Assembly: GCA_029959615.1 (NCBI GenBank)
Contig: JASCOD010000001.1
Location: 744,001 to 808,000, forward strand
DNA from: Flavobacteriaceae bacterium PS02338
GTDB lineage: Bacteria; Bacteroidota; Bacteroidia; Sphingobacteriales; Sphingobacteriaceae
DNA length: 64,000 nt
Direction: 5' to 3'
Shown: positions 29,152-38,668 of the stretch, in pieces
How positions within the stretch are numbered: the first letter of the stretch is position 1
Layout: each line of letters opens with the position of its first letter
Notes under the pieces: generated by a model
What the model was told of the DNA's origin: nothing
Database searches by the model: none
What the model saw: the letters and a program-made list of their open reading frames with translations, nothing else
Position numbers and translations under genes: made by a program

Positions 29152-29203
29152 TCATTCCAACGATAGGAGGAATCTATTAGATCCTTCGCTGCGCTCTGAA
29201 TGA
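29152..29203. repeat. Dispersed inverted-repeat element, family E
   Basis: Ends TCATTC and GAATGA are inverted, with GGAGGAATCT and AGATCCTTCG inside. A second, diverged copy lies at 40825-40894, and a half copy (TCGTTCCGACGATAGG) at 19872-19887. All are intergenic. Confidence 0.7.
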
Positions 29204-29215
29204 CAAAAACAATAT

Positions 29216-29728
29216 ATGATGCCAGTAATATTACCAGTAAAAGGAGTTAATCCACAGTTTGGAAGTGATTGTTTTATAGCGCCTAATGCTACCATAGTGG
29301 GTGATGTTAAAGTAGGAAAGAACTGTTCGATTTGGTTTAATGCAGTAGTGAGGGGAGATGTAAATAGTATTACAATTGGTAATGAGAGTAATATTCAAGA
29401 TGGTGCTGTAATACACGCTACTTATTTAAAAGCTGCTACAATTATTGGAAATAGAGTAAACGTTGGCCACAATGCTATCGTACACGGCTGTACTGTTAAA
29501 GACAATGTTTTAATTGGTATGGGAGCTATTGTGATGGATAATGTAGTGGTAGATGAATACTGTATTATCGCTGCTGGATCTGTTGTTTTGGAAAATACGA
29601 TTTGTGAAAGTGGTTACATTTATGCGGGTACACCTGCAAAAAAAATAAAGCCCATTACCGAAGAGCAAAGGGCTTTATTGAATAAGTTACCTGACAACTA
29701 TATTATGTATTCAGATTGGTTTAAATAG
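29216..29728 (+). CDS. Gamma-carbonic anhydrase family protein
   Basis: The 170-residue protein is a left-handed beta-helix with hexapeptide repeats (NATIVGDVKVGKNCSIWFNAVVRGD). Candidate zinc histidines are in QDGAVIHATY and VNVGHNAIVHGCTV, and the family ends YAGTPAKKIKPI. Relatives include YrdA, PaaY and CaiE. Activity in this subgroup is often unproven, so the metal-bound trimer is firm and the reaction less so. Two ATG codons lie in tandem (29216 and 29219) and either may start. It follows nadB after the family E repeat and is convergent with the Ig-like lipoprotein gene without a spacer. Confidence 0.9.
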   Translation: MMPVILPVKGVNPQFGSDCFIAPNATIVGDVKVGKNCSIWFNAVVRGDVNSITIGNESNIQDGAVIHATYLKAATIIGNRVNVGHNAIVHGCTVKDNVLIGMGAIVMDNVVVDEYCIIAAGSVVLENTICESGYIYAGTPAKKIKPITEEQRALLNKLPDNYIMYSDWFK

Positions 29729-31444
29729 CTAATTTCTACGTCCTCCAAGTCCCGTTTGATTGTTATTTTTTGGAGGAGCTTTATCTACTTTTTCCTTTGG
29801 CTTGGGTTTAGGTAAAGGTGCTACAAGAGGTACTTGGATGGTTTCATTTCTATCCCAATTGGCTCTGATAGATAGCTCTTTAGGTTCATACCAAATAGCC
29901 TCTGGTTGTATACCTTGTTTGATATTTCCGGTATCCCAAATTCCGTTTTTATTTTCATCGTATACAACTCTACCAAAGTAAATACCTTGTTTGAAGTTAG
30001 AAAGCTTTACCAAAGTTTTCTTAGCTATAGGAAAACTAGAAATCACATTTTTGTCTTTGTTTACAATTTCTAAAATATATCTTTTAGCTGTATCGGGAGT
30101 TTCCACATTTAATGTTAAGCTACCATATTCATTAGCATCACCTAGAGTGAAACTCTTTTTTAGTTCCTTATTTTTAGTATCAAAAATTGCATTTACAGCA
30201 TTTTCCTGTAGCAATAAAATATAAGGTTCTTTTGAACGCCATTTGTATTTGATATAGTATTTTAAAATATTTGTACTGTCTTTAACTAAGGTAAATTTTC
30301 TAGGAATACTATCTTCCAACAACAAAATTTTACTTTCATCTAAACTCTTTAGAGGAAAATTAAAGGTAATAGCTAAATCCTTAAAAGGATTTAATGTTCC
30401 TCCTTCCAAGTTGTCTGAAATATTAACTACTCTATCATAAGTCTCTCTTTTTGAACGACTAAATTTAGTAGTATCTAGTATTTTTCCGTTGTCTTTAATG
30501 GCTATTTTTACCGAATCGAAAGAAAGATCATTTAACCAGATATTAACGGAATCTTTTGATTTATTAAATTGAAATTGTTTTTCTTTATCTACAGAAGTAG
30601 GAAATATAACAGTTAAATCTGGACTCTTTAATTTTTGATTAAAGCTTAGAGATATACTTCCATCTGTATTAAGTTTTCTATCTAAAATTCGGAAATCAGT
30701 TGCCAATTCTTTAAAAACACTTAGATGTAAACTATCTACATTTTTATCCAGTAAAATAGGTTCTTTAACAAAACCTATTTCATCACTAATTTGCTGATAA
30801 ATCCTATCTCCGCCTTTTTCTTTTAATGCATAAATTTTGTAAGTATCTTTCTTTAGATTATTTATTTTAAAATTTCCACTGCTATCTGTCAACGTAAAAA
30901 TAGGGGCGCGTTTTTTACCGAATAGGCTATCTCTAGAAATTGGTAAAATAAATACTGTATTCTCTATTTCAGCTTCACCAGTAAGGGCATTGGTTACAGT
31001 TCCAGAAATGCTGAGAGAATCTAAGGTAGGACCAGTAGAAAAAGCATAGCTAAAATTTTTAAGTTCATTGCTTTCATTTAAGTCAACTACGGATTTTCCA
31101 AAATTTAACGTATAAGTGGTATTTTTTTCTAAAGTGTCTGGAAGAGAAATTTCTAACCTTTTAGATTTTATCTTAAGCTCTGGGTTGCTCTCCAATTCTG
31201 GTGAGATAGAAAATTCTTTATACTCATTGTTCAATTTTACATATTCATCAAATTCTATAATAATTTTTTTTGAATTGAAATTTGTAGTTAAATTTTCAGG
31301 ATTCATTTTCAATATTTTTGGAGGAGTAGTATCTCTCGGTCCTCCTTCTGGAGCTTGCATAGCTGCGCACCCTAAAATAAAGCTTGCTACTAGAATAAGT
31401 AGTAAAAAATCAGCTGAAAAATAGTGTTTCTTTTTTTTAAGCAT
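29729..31444 (-). CDS. Ig-like domain lipoprotein (Big_5 type)
   Basis: The 571-residue protein has a lipobox (FILGCAAM, Cys26) followed by APEGGPRDTTPPKILKMNP, the typical start of the Big_5 Ig-like domain (about 38-135, ending FSYAFSTG). A carboxypeptidase-regulatory-like segment follows (about 145-205, ISGTVTNALTGEAEIENTVF). The C-terminus is basic and proline rich (PKPKPKEKVDKAPPKN). Proteins of this build are common in Bacteroidota next to housekeeping genes and may sit in the outer membrane. The function is not known. Confidence 0.82.
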   Translation of the reverse strand: MLKKKKHYFSADFLLLILVASFILGCAAMQAPEGGPRDTTPPKILKMNPENLTTNFNSKKIIIEFDEYVKLNNEYKEFSISPELESNPELKIKSKRLEISLPDTLEKNTTYTLNFGKSVVDLNESNELKNFSYAFSTGPTLDSLSISGTVTNALTGEAEIENTVFILPISRDSLFGKKRAPIFTLTDSSGNFKINNLKKDTYKIYALKEKGGDRIYQQISDEIGFVKEPILLDKNVDSLHLSVFKELATDFRILDRKLNTDGSISLSFNQKLKSPDLTVIFPTSVDKEKQFQFNKSKDSVNIWLNDLSFDSVKIAIKDNGKILDTTKFSRSKRETYDRVVNISDNLEGGTLNPFKDLAITFNFPLKSLDESKILLLEDSIPRKFTLVKDSTNILKYYIKYKWRSKEPYILLLQENAVNAIFDTKNKELKKSFTLGDANEYGSLTLNVETPDTAKRYILEIVNKDKNVISSFPIAKKTLVKLSNFKQGIYFGRVVYDENKNGIWDTGNIKQGIQPEAIWYEPKELSIRANWDRNETIQVPLVAPLPKPKPKEKVDKAPPKNNNQTGLGGRRN

Positions 31445-31565
31445 TTATAACCGTTTTAATCGATTTTTACCTTTTTTGGAATAATAATATTAAAATTTTG
31501 AGTTATGCTTTTATAACGCTTTATTTTAAGTGATTATTTTATGTATTTAAATATTTGATTTTCAA

Positions 31566-33428
31566 TTATTTAGCTATATGTACCATTAAAACTGATATAT
31601 CTGAAGGTGAAACTCCAGAAATTCGGGAAGCTTGTCCCAAAGTCCGTGGTTTTATCTTCAATAATTTTTCTCTAGCTTCTTTTGATAAAGATACTAAAGT
31701 GTTGTAATCAAAATCAGGATTAATTGACTTGTCTTCCATCTTTTGCATCTTGTTTACAATCTCCTTTTCTTTTTCAAAATAAGCTTCGTATTTAATTTTA
31801 ATTTCTGCTTGCTCTACAGTTTCTTTTTCGAATTTGTTTAGTAGCTCATTAAAAGATCCACTTACCTTTCTAATATCATTTATATTTACTTGAGGTCTAC
31901 TCAATACACTAAATAATTTTACATTTTGAGTTAGAGGTGAGGTACCAAGTTCTTCCATTAATGCATTAGCTTCAGACATTTCTATACCTTGCTTTTTTGA
32001 GAAGGATACGATATCATCAGAATCTTTAATTTTTTGATTAACTAATGCTAACCTTTCATCATTTACTAAACCTAATTGATGAGCAATAGGAGTGAGGCGA
32101 ATATCTGCATTATCTTGACGTAGTAACAATCTATGCTCTGCCCTAGAGGTAAACATTCTATACGGCTCTTCAGTGCCTTTAGTTACTAAATCATCTATCA
32201 AAACACCTATATATGATTCAGATCGCTTCATAATTAACTCATGTTTATCATATACTTTTTGATGTGCATTAATTCCAGCTATAAAACCTTGACTAGCAGC
32301 TTCTTCATAACCTGTTGTGCCATTAATTTGACCTGCAAAGAATAAATTATTTATTAGTTTAGTTTCTAACGTTAATGAAAGTTGGGTAGGTGGAAAGTAA
32401 TCGTATTCTATGGCATATCCCGGTCTAAACATCTTTGCATTTTCGAAACCCGGAATTTGAGTTAAGGCTTTGTATTGTACATCTTCTGGTAAAGAAGTTG
32501 AAAAACCATTTACATAAATTTCACAAGTATGCCATCCCTCTGGTTCTACAAAAATTTGATGACGCTCGCGTTCTGCAAATCTATTAATTTTGTCTTCAAT
32601 TGATGGACAATAACGAGGACCTAAACCTTTGATTCTACCAGTGAACATTGGAGATTTTTCAAAACCCTCTTTTAAGGTTTCATGTACTTTATCATTGGTA
32701 TAGGTAATCCAGCAGCAACGTTGGTCTGTTGGAAGTTCTACATTAGTATAAGAAAATCTACCTCTTTCCTCATCTCCCCACTGCTCGTCCATTAAACTAT
32801 AATTTAGCGAGCGACCATCAATTCTAGGAGGCGTACCGGTTTTCATTCTTCCAGCTTCGAAACCTAATTCTACCAATTGTTCTGTTAAACCTGTAGCAGA
32901 TTTTTCTCCAGTTCTGCCGCCACCCATCTTTTTCTCTCCAATATGAATGATACCATTTAGAAAAGTTCCGTTGGTAAGTACTACAGATTTGCCTTTTATT
33001 TCTACACCTAAATTAGTTTTTACACCTATAACAGTGTTGTTTTTTATAAGAAGGGAACTTACCATTTCTTGCCAGAAGTCTACATTTGGTAAGCTTTCTA
33101 GAGTTAATCTCCATTCTTCAGCAAATCTTTTTCTATCATTTTGCGTACGCGGGCTCCACATTGCTGGACCTTTAGACTTATTCAGCATCCTGAATTGAAT
33201 GGTGGTTTTATCAGCTATGATACCAGAATAGCCGCCCATAGCGTCAATTTCTCTAACTATCTGTCCTTTAGCTACGCCACCCATTGCCGGGTTGCAACTC
33301 ATTTGGGCAATAGTCTCCATGTTCATGGTAATCAATAATACCGATGAACCTAAGTTTGCAGCAGCAGCAGCAGCTTCACAACCAGCATGACCAGCGCCAA
33401 CCACAATTACGTCATATTCTTTAAACAT
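31566..33428 (-). CDS. mnmG: tRNA uridine-5-carboxymethylaminomethyl modification enzyme MnmG (GidA)
   Basis: The 620-residue length is standard. Key motifs are the FAD site [12 protein letters not shown] (about 9-20), [22 protein letters not shown] (46-67), [39 protein letters not shown] and the [18 protein letters not shown] block. With MnmE it modifies the wobble uridine of several tRNAs. In many bacteria this gene lies beside the replication origin. Here two parS sites start 12 bases upstream of its ATG, so ParB binding could cover its promoter. Confidence 0.97.
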   Translation of the reverse strand: MFKEYDVIVVGAGHAGCEAAAAAANLGSSVLLITMNMETIAQMSCNPAMGGVAKGQIVREIDAMGGYSGIIADKTTIQFRMLNKSKGPAMWSPRTQNDRKRFAEEWRLTLESLPNVDFWQEMVSSLLIKNNTVIGVKTNLGVEIKGKSVVLTNGTFLNGIIHIGEKKMGGGRTGEKSATGLTEQLVELGFEAGRMKTGTPPRIDGRSLNYSLMDEQWGDEERGRFSYTNVELPTDQRCCWITYTNDKVHETLKEGFEKSPMFTGRIKGLGPRYCPSIEDKINRFAERERHQIFVEPEGWHTCEIYVNGFSTSLPEDVQYKALTQIPGFENAKMFRPGYAIEYDYFPPTQLSLTLETKLINNLFFAGQINGTTGYEEAASQGFIAGINAHQKVYDKHELIMKRSESYIGVLIDDLVTKGTEEPYRMFTSRAEHRLLLRQDNADIRLTPIAHQLGLVNDERLALVNQKIKDSDDIVSFSKKQGIEMSEANALMEELGTSPLTQNVKLFSVLSRPQVNINDIRKVSGSFNELLNKFEKETVEQAEIKIKYEAYFEKEKEIVNKMQKMEDKSINPDFDYNTLVSLSKEAREKLLKIKPRTLGQASRISGVSPSDISVLMVHIAK

Positions 33429-33439
33429 ATCTTTTGTTA

Positions 33440-33455
33440 TGTTTCACGTGAAACA
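33440..33455. promoter_or_regulatory. parS: parS site 1 (ParB binding)
   Basis: TGTTTCACGTGAAACA is a perfect 16-bp palindrome identical to the chromosomal parS consensus. It lies 11 bases upstream of the mnmG ATG, within its likely promoter or leader. Confidence 0.9.
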
Positions 33456-33481
33456 TTGTTTTATTTTTATTTTTTCTTTCA

Positions 33482-33497
33482 TGTTTCACGTGAAACA
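33482..33497. promoter_or_regulatory. parS: parS site 2 (ParB binding)
   Basis: A second perfect TGTTTCACGTGAAACA lies 42 bp from the first, about four helical turns, so both face the same side. It ends 13 bases before the last base of the upstream ABC-F gene. Confidence 0.9.
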
Positions 33498-33510
33498 TGA
33501 AAGGTTTATA

Positions 33511-35373
33511 TTATTTTTCAGACAACTCCATCCAGCGTATCATATCTGCTTCAATAGTTTTATTGATTTTTTCTATCGTTTCTGATATTTCTTGAATTTT
33601 GATATAATCTGATGGACTAATGCTGTTTAATTCTTGAGATAAATCTTTAACTTTTGTTTCGTTTTCTGCTAAAGCTTCTTCTAAGGTTTTGAATTCTTGT
33701 TGTTCTTTGAAACTTAATTTGCTAGTGCTTGAACTATTTGTAGATTTTTGTTCTTCTGTTTTTTGCTTTTTAACAGACACTTCTTTTTCTTGTTCTAAAC
33801 TATTGCGATGTTCTGAATAGTTTCCATTAAATATTTTCACACTACCATTTCCTTCCATGATAAATAATTGGTCACTCATTTTGTCTAACAAATATCTATC
33901 ATGAGAAACCAATATTAATATGCCTGGAAAGTTTTCTAAAAATTCCTCTAATACGTTTAAAGTATCAATATCTAAATCATTTGTCGGTTCATCTAAAATT
34001 AAGAAGTTTGGATTTTGCATTAGAACCTTCATCAAGTGCAAACGCTTTTTTTCTCCTCCACTTAATTTTTCTACAAAGCCATGTTGTTTTTTTGGTGGAA
34101 ATAAGAATAGTGTAAGTAGGGCAGAAGCGGAGATGGTTTGTCCATCTGCCATTTTAATATATTCGGCATCTGCTTTTACAATATCAATTACTCTTTCTTT
34201 TCCGCTGAAACTTAAGCCTCCTTGTTTGTAATAACCATATTGAGTGGTATTGCCGATATCTACTTTGCCTTTATCTGGATTTAAATTTCCAGTAATGATG
34301 TTTAATAAAGTAGATTTTCCGGTTCCATTTTTTCCTGCTAATCCGATTCTATCTCCCTTTTTAAAAACATAGCTGAAGTCTTCTATGATTGTTTTATCAT
34401 TGAAACTCTGATTAATGTTTTCTAGTTCTAGAATTTTATTTCCCTGACGAGCCATCTTGACATTAAGCGTTACTTTCTGATGGTCTACTCGCTGTTTGGT
34501 TTTTTCTTCTAAATCATAAAATGAATCAATTCTAGATTGAGATTTTGTAGTACGGGCAGCGGGCATTCTTCGCATCCATTCTAATTCTTTCTTTAAAAGA
34601 TTTTTATTTTTCTGAAATGTAGCGTCATCTTGTGCCTCTCTCTCTGATTTCTTTTCTAGAAAATAAGCGTAGTTGCCATTATAAGTAAAAGTTTTTCCTC
34701 TTTCTAATTCTACAATTGTATTGCAAACGTTGTCTAGAAAATATCTGTCGTGAGTTACTAATAATAAAGTTTTAGCTCCAGAAGTTAATATTTTCTCTAG
34801 CCATTCTATGGTATCAATATCTAAATGGTTGGTTGGCTCATCTAAAACATAAATTTCTGGATCTTCAATTAAAAGTTTAGCTAAAGCAAGTCTTTTGCGC
34901 TGACCACCAGATAAAGTATCTATTTTTTGTTGTAGATGGTTGATACCCATTCTGCTTAAAATAGTTTTTATTTGATGTTCATATTCCCACGCATTATGCT
35001 CGCTTAATTCTTCATATAATCTATTGAGCTTCTTTTCATCAGGATGTTCTTCTTCAATTAATTCTTCATATTCTTTTATTAGCTGCTGCTGTTTGTTTTC
35101 TGTAGAGAAAATGAAGTCGCTAATGGTTGAATTATCCGGAAAAGAAGGATCTTGATCTAGAAAGCCGATCTTGGTCGATTTATTTTTCACAATCTTTCCT
35201 TCAAGCGGAGCAAAGCGCTCTGCCAGTAATTTCATTAGCGTGCTTTTACCAGCGCCATTAACACCAACCAACGCAACACGCTGTCCAGCATTAATTCCTA
35301 ATGTTAAATTTTTAAATAGCCATTCGTCGTGATAGGCGTGGCCAAGCCCTTCTGCTGCAATTAGTGTACTCAA
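33511..35373 (-). CDS. ABC-F family ATPase (Uup/EttA-like)
   Basis: The 620-residue soluble protein has two ABC domains: Walker A GVNGAGKST (about 37-45) and GKNGTGKST, signatures LSGGQRKRLALAKLL and LSGGEKKRLHLMKVL, and Walker B VLDEPTNHLDI and ILDEPTNDLDI. The linker between them is charged. A C-terminal coiled coil (about 545-620) is the Uup mark. ABC-F proteins act on the ribosome, and Uup also binds DNA and affects transposon excision. It lies upstream of mnmG on the same strand, with the parS pair between. Confidence 0.9.
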   Translation of the reverse strand: MSTLIAAEGLGHAYHDEWLFKNLTLGINAGQRVALVGVNGAGKSTLMKLLAERFAPLEGKIVKNKSTKIGFLDQDPSFPDNSTISDFIFSTENKQQQLIKEYEELIEEEHPDEKKLNRLYEELSEHNAWEYEHQIKTILSRMGINHLQQKIDTLSGGQRKRLALAKLLIEDPEIYVLDEPTNHLDIDTIEWLEKILTSGAKTLLLVTHDRYFLDNVCNTIVELERGKTFTYNGNYAYFLEKKSEREAQDDATFQKNKNLLKKELEWMRRMPAARTTKSQSRIDSFYDLEEKTKQRVDHQKVTLNVKMARQGNKILELENINQSFNDKTIIEDFSYVFKKGDRIGLAGKNGTGKSTLLNIITGNLNPDKGKVDIGNTTQYGYYKQGGLSFSGKERVIDIVKADAEYIKMADGQTISASALLTLFLFPPKKQHGFVEKLSGGEKKRLHLMKVLMQNPNFLILDEPTNDLDIDTLNVLEEFLENFPGILILVSHDRYLLDKMSDQLFIMEGNGSVKIFNGNYSEHRNSLEQEKEVSVKKQKTEEQKSTNSSSTSKLSFKEQQEFKTLEEALAENETKVKDLSQELNSISPSDYIKIQEISETIEKINKTIEADMIRWMELSEK

Positions 35374-35516
35374 GATGCTTTGAAACGATTTATATAAACA
35401 AAAATTGTTGCAAAAGTACAGAATAATAACTGCTTATTGCTTTGTAGCTAACAGATTAGTGTAAAATGAAAAAATATTATTAATAGGTAGAAAATGTAAC
35501 TATTAACTTAATTGAC

Positions 35517-35795
35517 TTAAAAAAGGAAATTTAAATGAAAGGCTAATCCTAGAGTTATGTTTATTAAGCTAAACACAATTGTTGTGATACTATTTAAAAT
35601 ATTGCTTTTAAATATATAAGATAATATTATATGAATAATCAATGTAATTAATCCGATTAGAGGAGGAACAAAGAAATTAAACACTGCGCCTAACTCTAAA
35701 CTGTTTATATTTTTTGCTGAGGTAGCTAAATAAAATGAAATAATGAGACTAATGGATAGTATATATAATTGAAATGCTTTCGAATTTATCAGCAT
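35517..35795 (-). CDS. Small hydrophobic membrane protein
   Basis: The 92-residue product has about three hydrophobic segments (LYILSISLIISFYLA, FVPPLIGLITLIIHIILSYIF, TTIVFSLINITLGLAFHLNF). I do not recognise a family. Its ATG is 10 bases after the stop of the four-helix sensor gene on the same strand, so the two probably form an operon. Confidence 0.6.
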   Translation of the reverse strand: MLINSKAFQLYILSISLIISFYLATSAKNINSLELGAVFNFFVPPLIGLITLIIHIILSYIFKSNILNSITTIVFSLINITLGLAFHLNFLF

Positions 35796-35805
35796 GATTT
35801 AAAAA

Positions 35806-36492
35806 TTAGTTCAAATTAAAGTTATCGTTTCTGATATTCATAACGTTAGATGCTGCCAAAATGGAAACAATTAGTGCACCGATAATAATGGCTATTAGTA
35901 GCTGAACTGTTGAATATAAATTCGTTCCCCTTACAATTTTTTGTGATTCCTCTTTGAGTTGTTCGCCAACTACGGTTTGCACTTTGGTAAGTTGAGAAAG
36001 TGTATTTGAAATATCTAAAAATGATTGTTCTGCATTGCTATCATAAAGCCTCCTAAGTGAAGCTTTATCTAAAGAATTTGCATTTAATAAAATGTTTTTT
36101 TCCAGTACTTTATTTTCTAATAGTTTAACCTTTAATTCAGTTAAATGGCTTTTTTCATTTTTTACTAAAAAAGTCTTCTCATATTTAGCTAAAAGAGTGT
36201 CTATATTCCTGTCGTATGCTTTAAGCTTATTGTTGAGTTGTTGTACGGATAGCTTGTTTTGATCACTGTAAACGAAAGTTTCTAACAAAAAGCGTTTGGC
36301 ATAAAGCTTTTCGGAAATGTAGAAAATATCCGTAGCTGGAACCAGCCTATCGTTATATAGCGAAGAAAATGCTTTTTCCATGTTTTTAATACTTCTATCT
36401 TCGAGCAAGCGGATGAGAATAGTGCAGGCCATAATTAGGAAGAGCAAAACAGCAATCTTTGTTTTTTGCTTTAGAGAGTAGGCGAATTTCAT
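35806..36492 (-). CDS. Membrane protein with a 4HB_MCP-like sensor domain and no output domain
   Basis: The 228-residue protein has a membrane helix at about 12-30 (KIAVLLFLIMACTILIRLL), an extracytoplasmic helical bundle of about 160 residues with long heptad-like helices (FSSLYNDRLVPATDIFYISEK), and a second helix at about 197-216 (LLIAIIIGALIVSILAASN). It ends after a short tail. This is the layout of the ligand-binding half of a methyl-accepting chemotaxis receptor, but HAMP, signalling and kinase domains are missing. No frameshifted downstream part is seen. It may pair with a separate partner or stabilise the membrane. Confidence 0.7.
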   Translation of the reverse strand: MKFAYSLKQKTKIAVLLFLIMACTILIRLLEDRSIKNMEKAFSSLYNDRLVPATDIFYISEKLYAKRFLLETFVYSDQNKLSVQQLNNKLKAYDRNIDTLLAKYEKTFLVKNEKSHLTELKVKLLENKVLEKNILLNANSLDKASLRRLYDSNAEQSFLDISNTLSQLTKVQTVVGEQLKEESQKIVRGTNLYSTVQLLIAIIIGALIVSILAASNVMNIRNDNFNLN

Positions 36493-36684
36493 ACTTGGTT
36501 ATCTTGTAAAATTTCCAAGATAGCCATTATTTTTGAAAAGCAGGAGTTGTTCCGATAGGATATAACTAGCGTTGATTTTTAGAAAGTAGGCAAAGATGAT
36601 TCTCTAATTTTTAGCTGACCCTTTTAGTTTATTTTGTACGGATAGTTATAAATAAATGTAATCAAGGAAGAGTTAGAAATGATC

Positions 36685-37485
36685 TCAAAGAAGATAGCTC
36701 TGACCAGATGTTAATACAGTTTCATTTATTTCTTCTTTATTGTCTGCTGTTTTTTTAGTTCGGATGAAAGTGACAGTACCTTTTCCTACAACAGTTATTT
36801 TACCATCGTTATTATATAAAACTCCGGTGCTTTCGTCAATTCCAATTCCCAGCAGGTTTTTATTTTTTTCTATAGCTTTTCTAAGCCTGCCTAATCGGTT
36901 TCTTTGAGAAAAATGTTGATCTATAATAACTTCAGGCCATAATTTTAAGCCATATGATAATACTGGATTAAGCAGCTTGGTTTCTTGATCACGTTCATTG
37001 CCCGCCATCATTACATCAGACATTACGCTGGCTCCGGCACTTGTGCCACCAACCACTAAGTTTCCTGCCTTATATTTTTTCAATATTGCTTCAGTTAAAT
37101 TTGCGTTTTCAAGTACTTTCCTCAGCTTAAGCTGACTTCCTCCTGGCATCCATATAATATCGCAATTATTGACTAGTTCTATAGCTCTTTTTTTGTCGGA
37201 AAGATCTAAAGAATTGATATTGGAGAATCCCATCTTTGTGAACATAGCTGTACTTCTATCGACTGAACTCGCAGTATTTTTTTCATCCGTTGCGTATGGG
37301 ATAATCAAAATTACTGGATTGTGCTTTTTTGATAACGACATAAAGGCTTTCATTACATCTGCATTGGTAGTTCCTCCTCCTACAGGTACTAAGAAACTAT
37401 TGTTTTCTGCTTTTTGCGCATAGGAAGGGATTTCTGTCAAAAAACAAAAAAAAGTGAGGAGGATGTAATAGAAAAGATTTTTCAT
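36685..37485 (-). CDS. Cyanophycinase-like S51 family peptidase
   Basis: The 266-residue protein has a signal peptide ending SYAQ. It shows LVPVGGGTTNADVM near 32-45, MPGGSQLKL (113-121) and the nucleophile-elbow motif VGGTSAGAS with Ser149. ELINQHFSQR-type VIIDQHFSQRNRLGRL is also conserved, then GIGIDESTGVLYNN. Cyanophycinases release Asp-Arg dipeptides from cyanophycin. Exported Bacteroidota relatives may digest peptides or foreign cyanophycin, since no cyanophycin synthetase is in view. It has no close operon partner. Confidence 0.85.
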   Translation of the reverse strand: MKNLFYYILLTFFCFLTEIPSYAQKAENNSFLVPVGGGTTNADVMKAFMSLSKKHNPVILIIPYATDEKNTASSVDRSTAMFTKMGFSNINSLDLSDKKRAIELVNNCDIIWMPGGSQLKLRKVLENANLTEAILKKYKAGNLVVGGTSAGASVMSDVMMAGNERDQETKLLNPVLSYGLKLWPEVIIDQHFSQRNRLGRLRKAIEKNKNLLGIGIDESTGVLYNNDGKITVVGKGTVTFIRTKKTADNKEEINETVLTSGQSYLL

Positions 37486-37576
37486 GAAATATAGCTTTAC
37501 AAGTTTATAACCTATTGATATAGACGGTGAAATTAAATTGTACGACCTTTTTTAGTAAAAAAACCTATAAAACAAG

Positions 37577-37596
37577 AAAGCGGGCATCCACCCGCT
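37577..37596 (-). terminator. Hairpin terminator after the DUF2807 gene
   Basis: AAGCGGG (37577-37583) pairs with CCCGCTT (37590-37596) around a 6-base loop. On the minus strand TCTTGTTTTA follows, and it lies 43 bases after the stop at 37640. Confidence 0.7.
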
Positions 37597-37639
37597 TGAT
37601 TAACTAAAACTAAACTAAATTTATATGTGAATATGAATT

Positions 37640-38272
37640 TTAAAAGATGGTTAAAACAGCTTCTGTAGGCAATTCGTTGTTTACAGATTGTTTTTGTGCT
37701 ACTACAGTGTTTTTTGACTGGATACTACTGTTTTCGGCAGAGAATTTATCCATGTTGATTGCAGCTACACTGTTAATTAAGGCATTGTACTCTGTAGTTT
37801 TACCGCTTAGGGTTAAGCTAGATTGGCCATTTACGTTGGCAAATAGATCAACCGTGTTAGTATTTAAGATTGCTTTAGATTGGTCTTTCAAATTAACCGT
37901 CAAGCTAAGCGTGCTAAATTTTCCACTTGTTTTAATTACTGCATTATCGCTAACAGTAATTTCATTTAATTGACTAGCGTAAACTACAACCGTTAAGGTT
38001 TCTTTATCGAAAGAGCTGATTCTCAACTCTCCATTTTTTTCTTGCACTAATGCATTTTTTGAGTAATAGTTATCATAAACTTGTACACTTTGATTAGCAT
38101 TTTGTACCAAAATAACTTCAACGTTACCTGCAACATTTAATTTGTTGAACTTTTTAATTTCGCCTACTACCGTTACTTTTTTTGTTGATGTAGCATTTAC
38201 TAATACTGGAGCACTTGTACTGATGGCTATGGTTAAGATGGCTGCGAATAGATTTTTAATAGAAGTTTTCAT
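37640..38272 (-). CDS. DUF2807 (GIN domain) exported protein
   Basis: The 210-residue protein has a signal peptide (residues 1 to about 28, ending LVNATS). FNKLNVAGNVEVILVQ is the classic start of the DUF2807 adhesin-head-like domain, followed by short beta-strand repeats (LRISSF, NEITVSDNAVIKTSG, LTVNLKDQSKAILNTN). These proteins form a right-handed beta solenoid and are numerous in Bacteroidota, often near regulators, with unknown function. A 10-bp direct repeat with 21-bp period lies about 120-150 bases upstream and may be its operator. Confidence 0.82.
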   Translation of the reverse strand: MKTSIKNLFAAILTIAISTSAPVLVNATSTKKVTVVGEIKKFNKLNVAGNVEVILVQNANQSVQVYDNYYSKNALVQEKNGELRISSFDKETLTVVVYASQLNEITVSDNAVIKTSGKFSTLSLTVNLKDQSKAILNTNTVDLFANVNGQSSLTLSGKTTEYNALINSVAAINMDKFSAENSSIQSKNTVVAQKQSVNNELPTEAVLTIF

Positions 38273-38393
38273 ATTGTGTGTATTTTATGTCTTTAATTAT
38301 TTTTCTGTTTTTGAACTTGTTACAGCTATAAGACGGCAGTAATGGAAAAACGTTGCACGTCTTGTTGCCGTTTTATACCATCAACAATAAAGC

Positions 38394-38424
38394 TTCGACC
38401 AACGCCGATAATTTTTCGACCAAC
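38394..38424. promoter_or_regulatory. Direct repeat TTCGACCAAC with 21-bp period
   Basis: TTCGACCAAC occurs perfectly at 38394-38403 and 38415-38424. Ten-base direct repeats separated by 11 bases are the usual layout of LytTR-type response-regulator sites, and also fit AraC-like dimers. It lies upstream of both divergent genes. Confidence 0.5.
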
Positions 38425-38459
38425 AGGAGTCTATTTTTAATGGAAACTTTAAGAAATTA

Positions 38460-38491
38460 AAGTGAATTGGGTCCCTTCACTTAATTTTTTT
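38460..38491 (+). terminator. Terminator-like hairpin in the divergent region
   Basis: AAGTGAA (38460-38466) pairs with TTCACTT (38476-38482), followed on the plus strand by AA and seven T. No plus-strand gene precedes it. It could end a short untranslated transcript or act as an attenuator in a long ApbE leader. Confidence 0.4.
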
Positions 38492-38668
38492 CATCTCTTG
38501 ATGGTTAAAATCTAGCGCTAAGTAGTTCCTTTCGGTGAAATAAAAATGTTTAATCTATATTTAATTTGGATACAACACCATAAATTTGCTCTTATCTAGA
38601 ATAAAACCGAATAAAAATGGAAGTTATTCGTTTAATAACGTTCCATTGTCCTTACAAAAAATATACAA

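Larger units (their letters stand above)
38273..38668. other. Divergent region between DUF2807 and ApbE genes
   Basis: No gene is seen in these 396 bases. It should hold promoters in both directions. It contains the direct repeat at 38394-38424 and a terminator-like hairpin at 38460-38491, listed separately. Confidence 0.6.
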
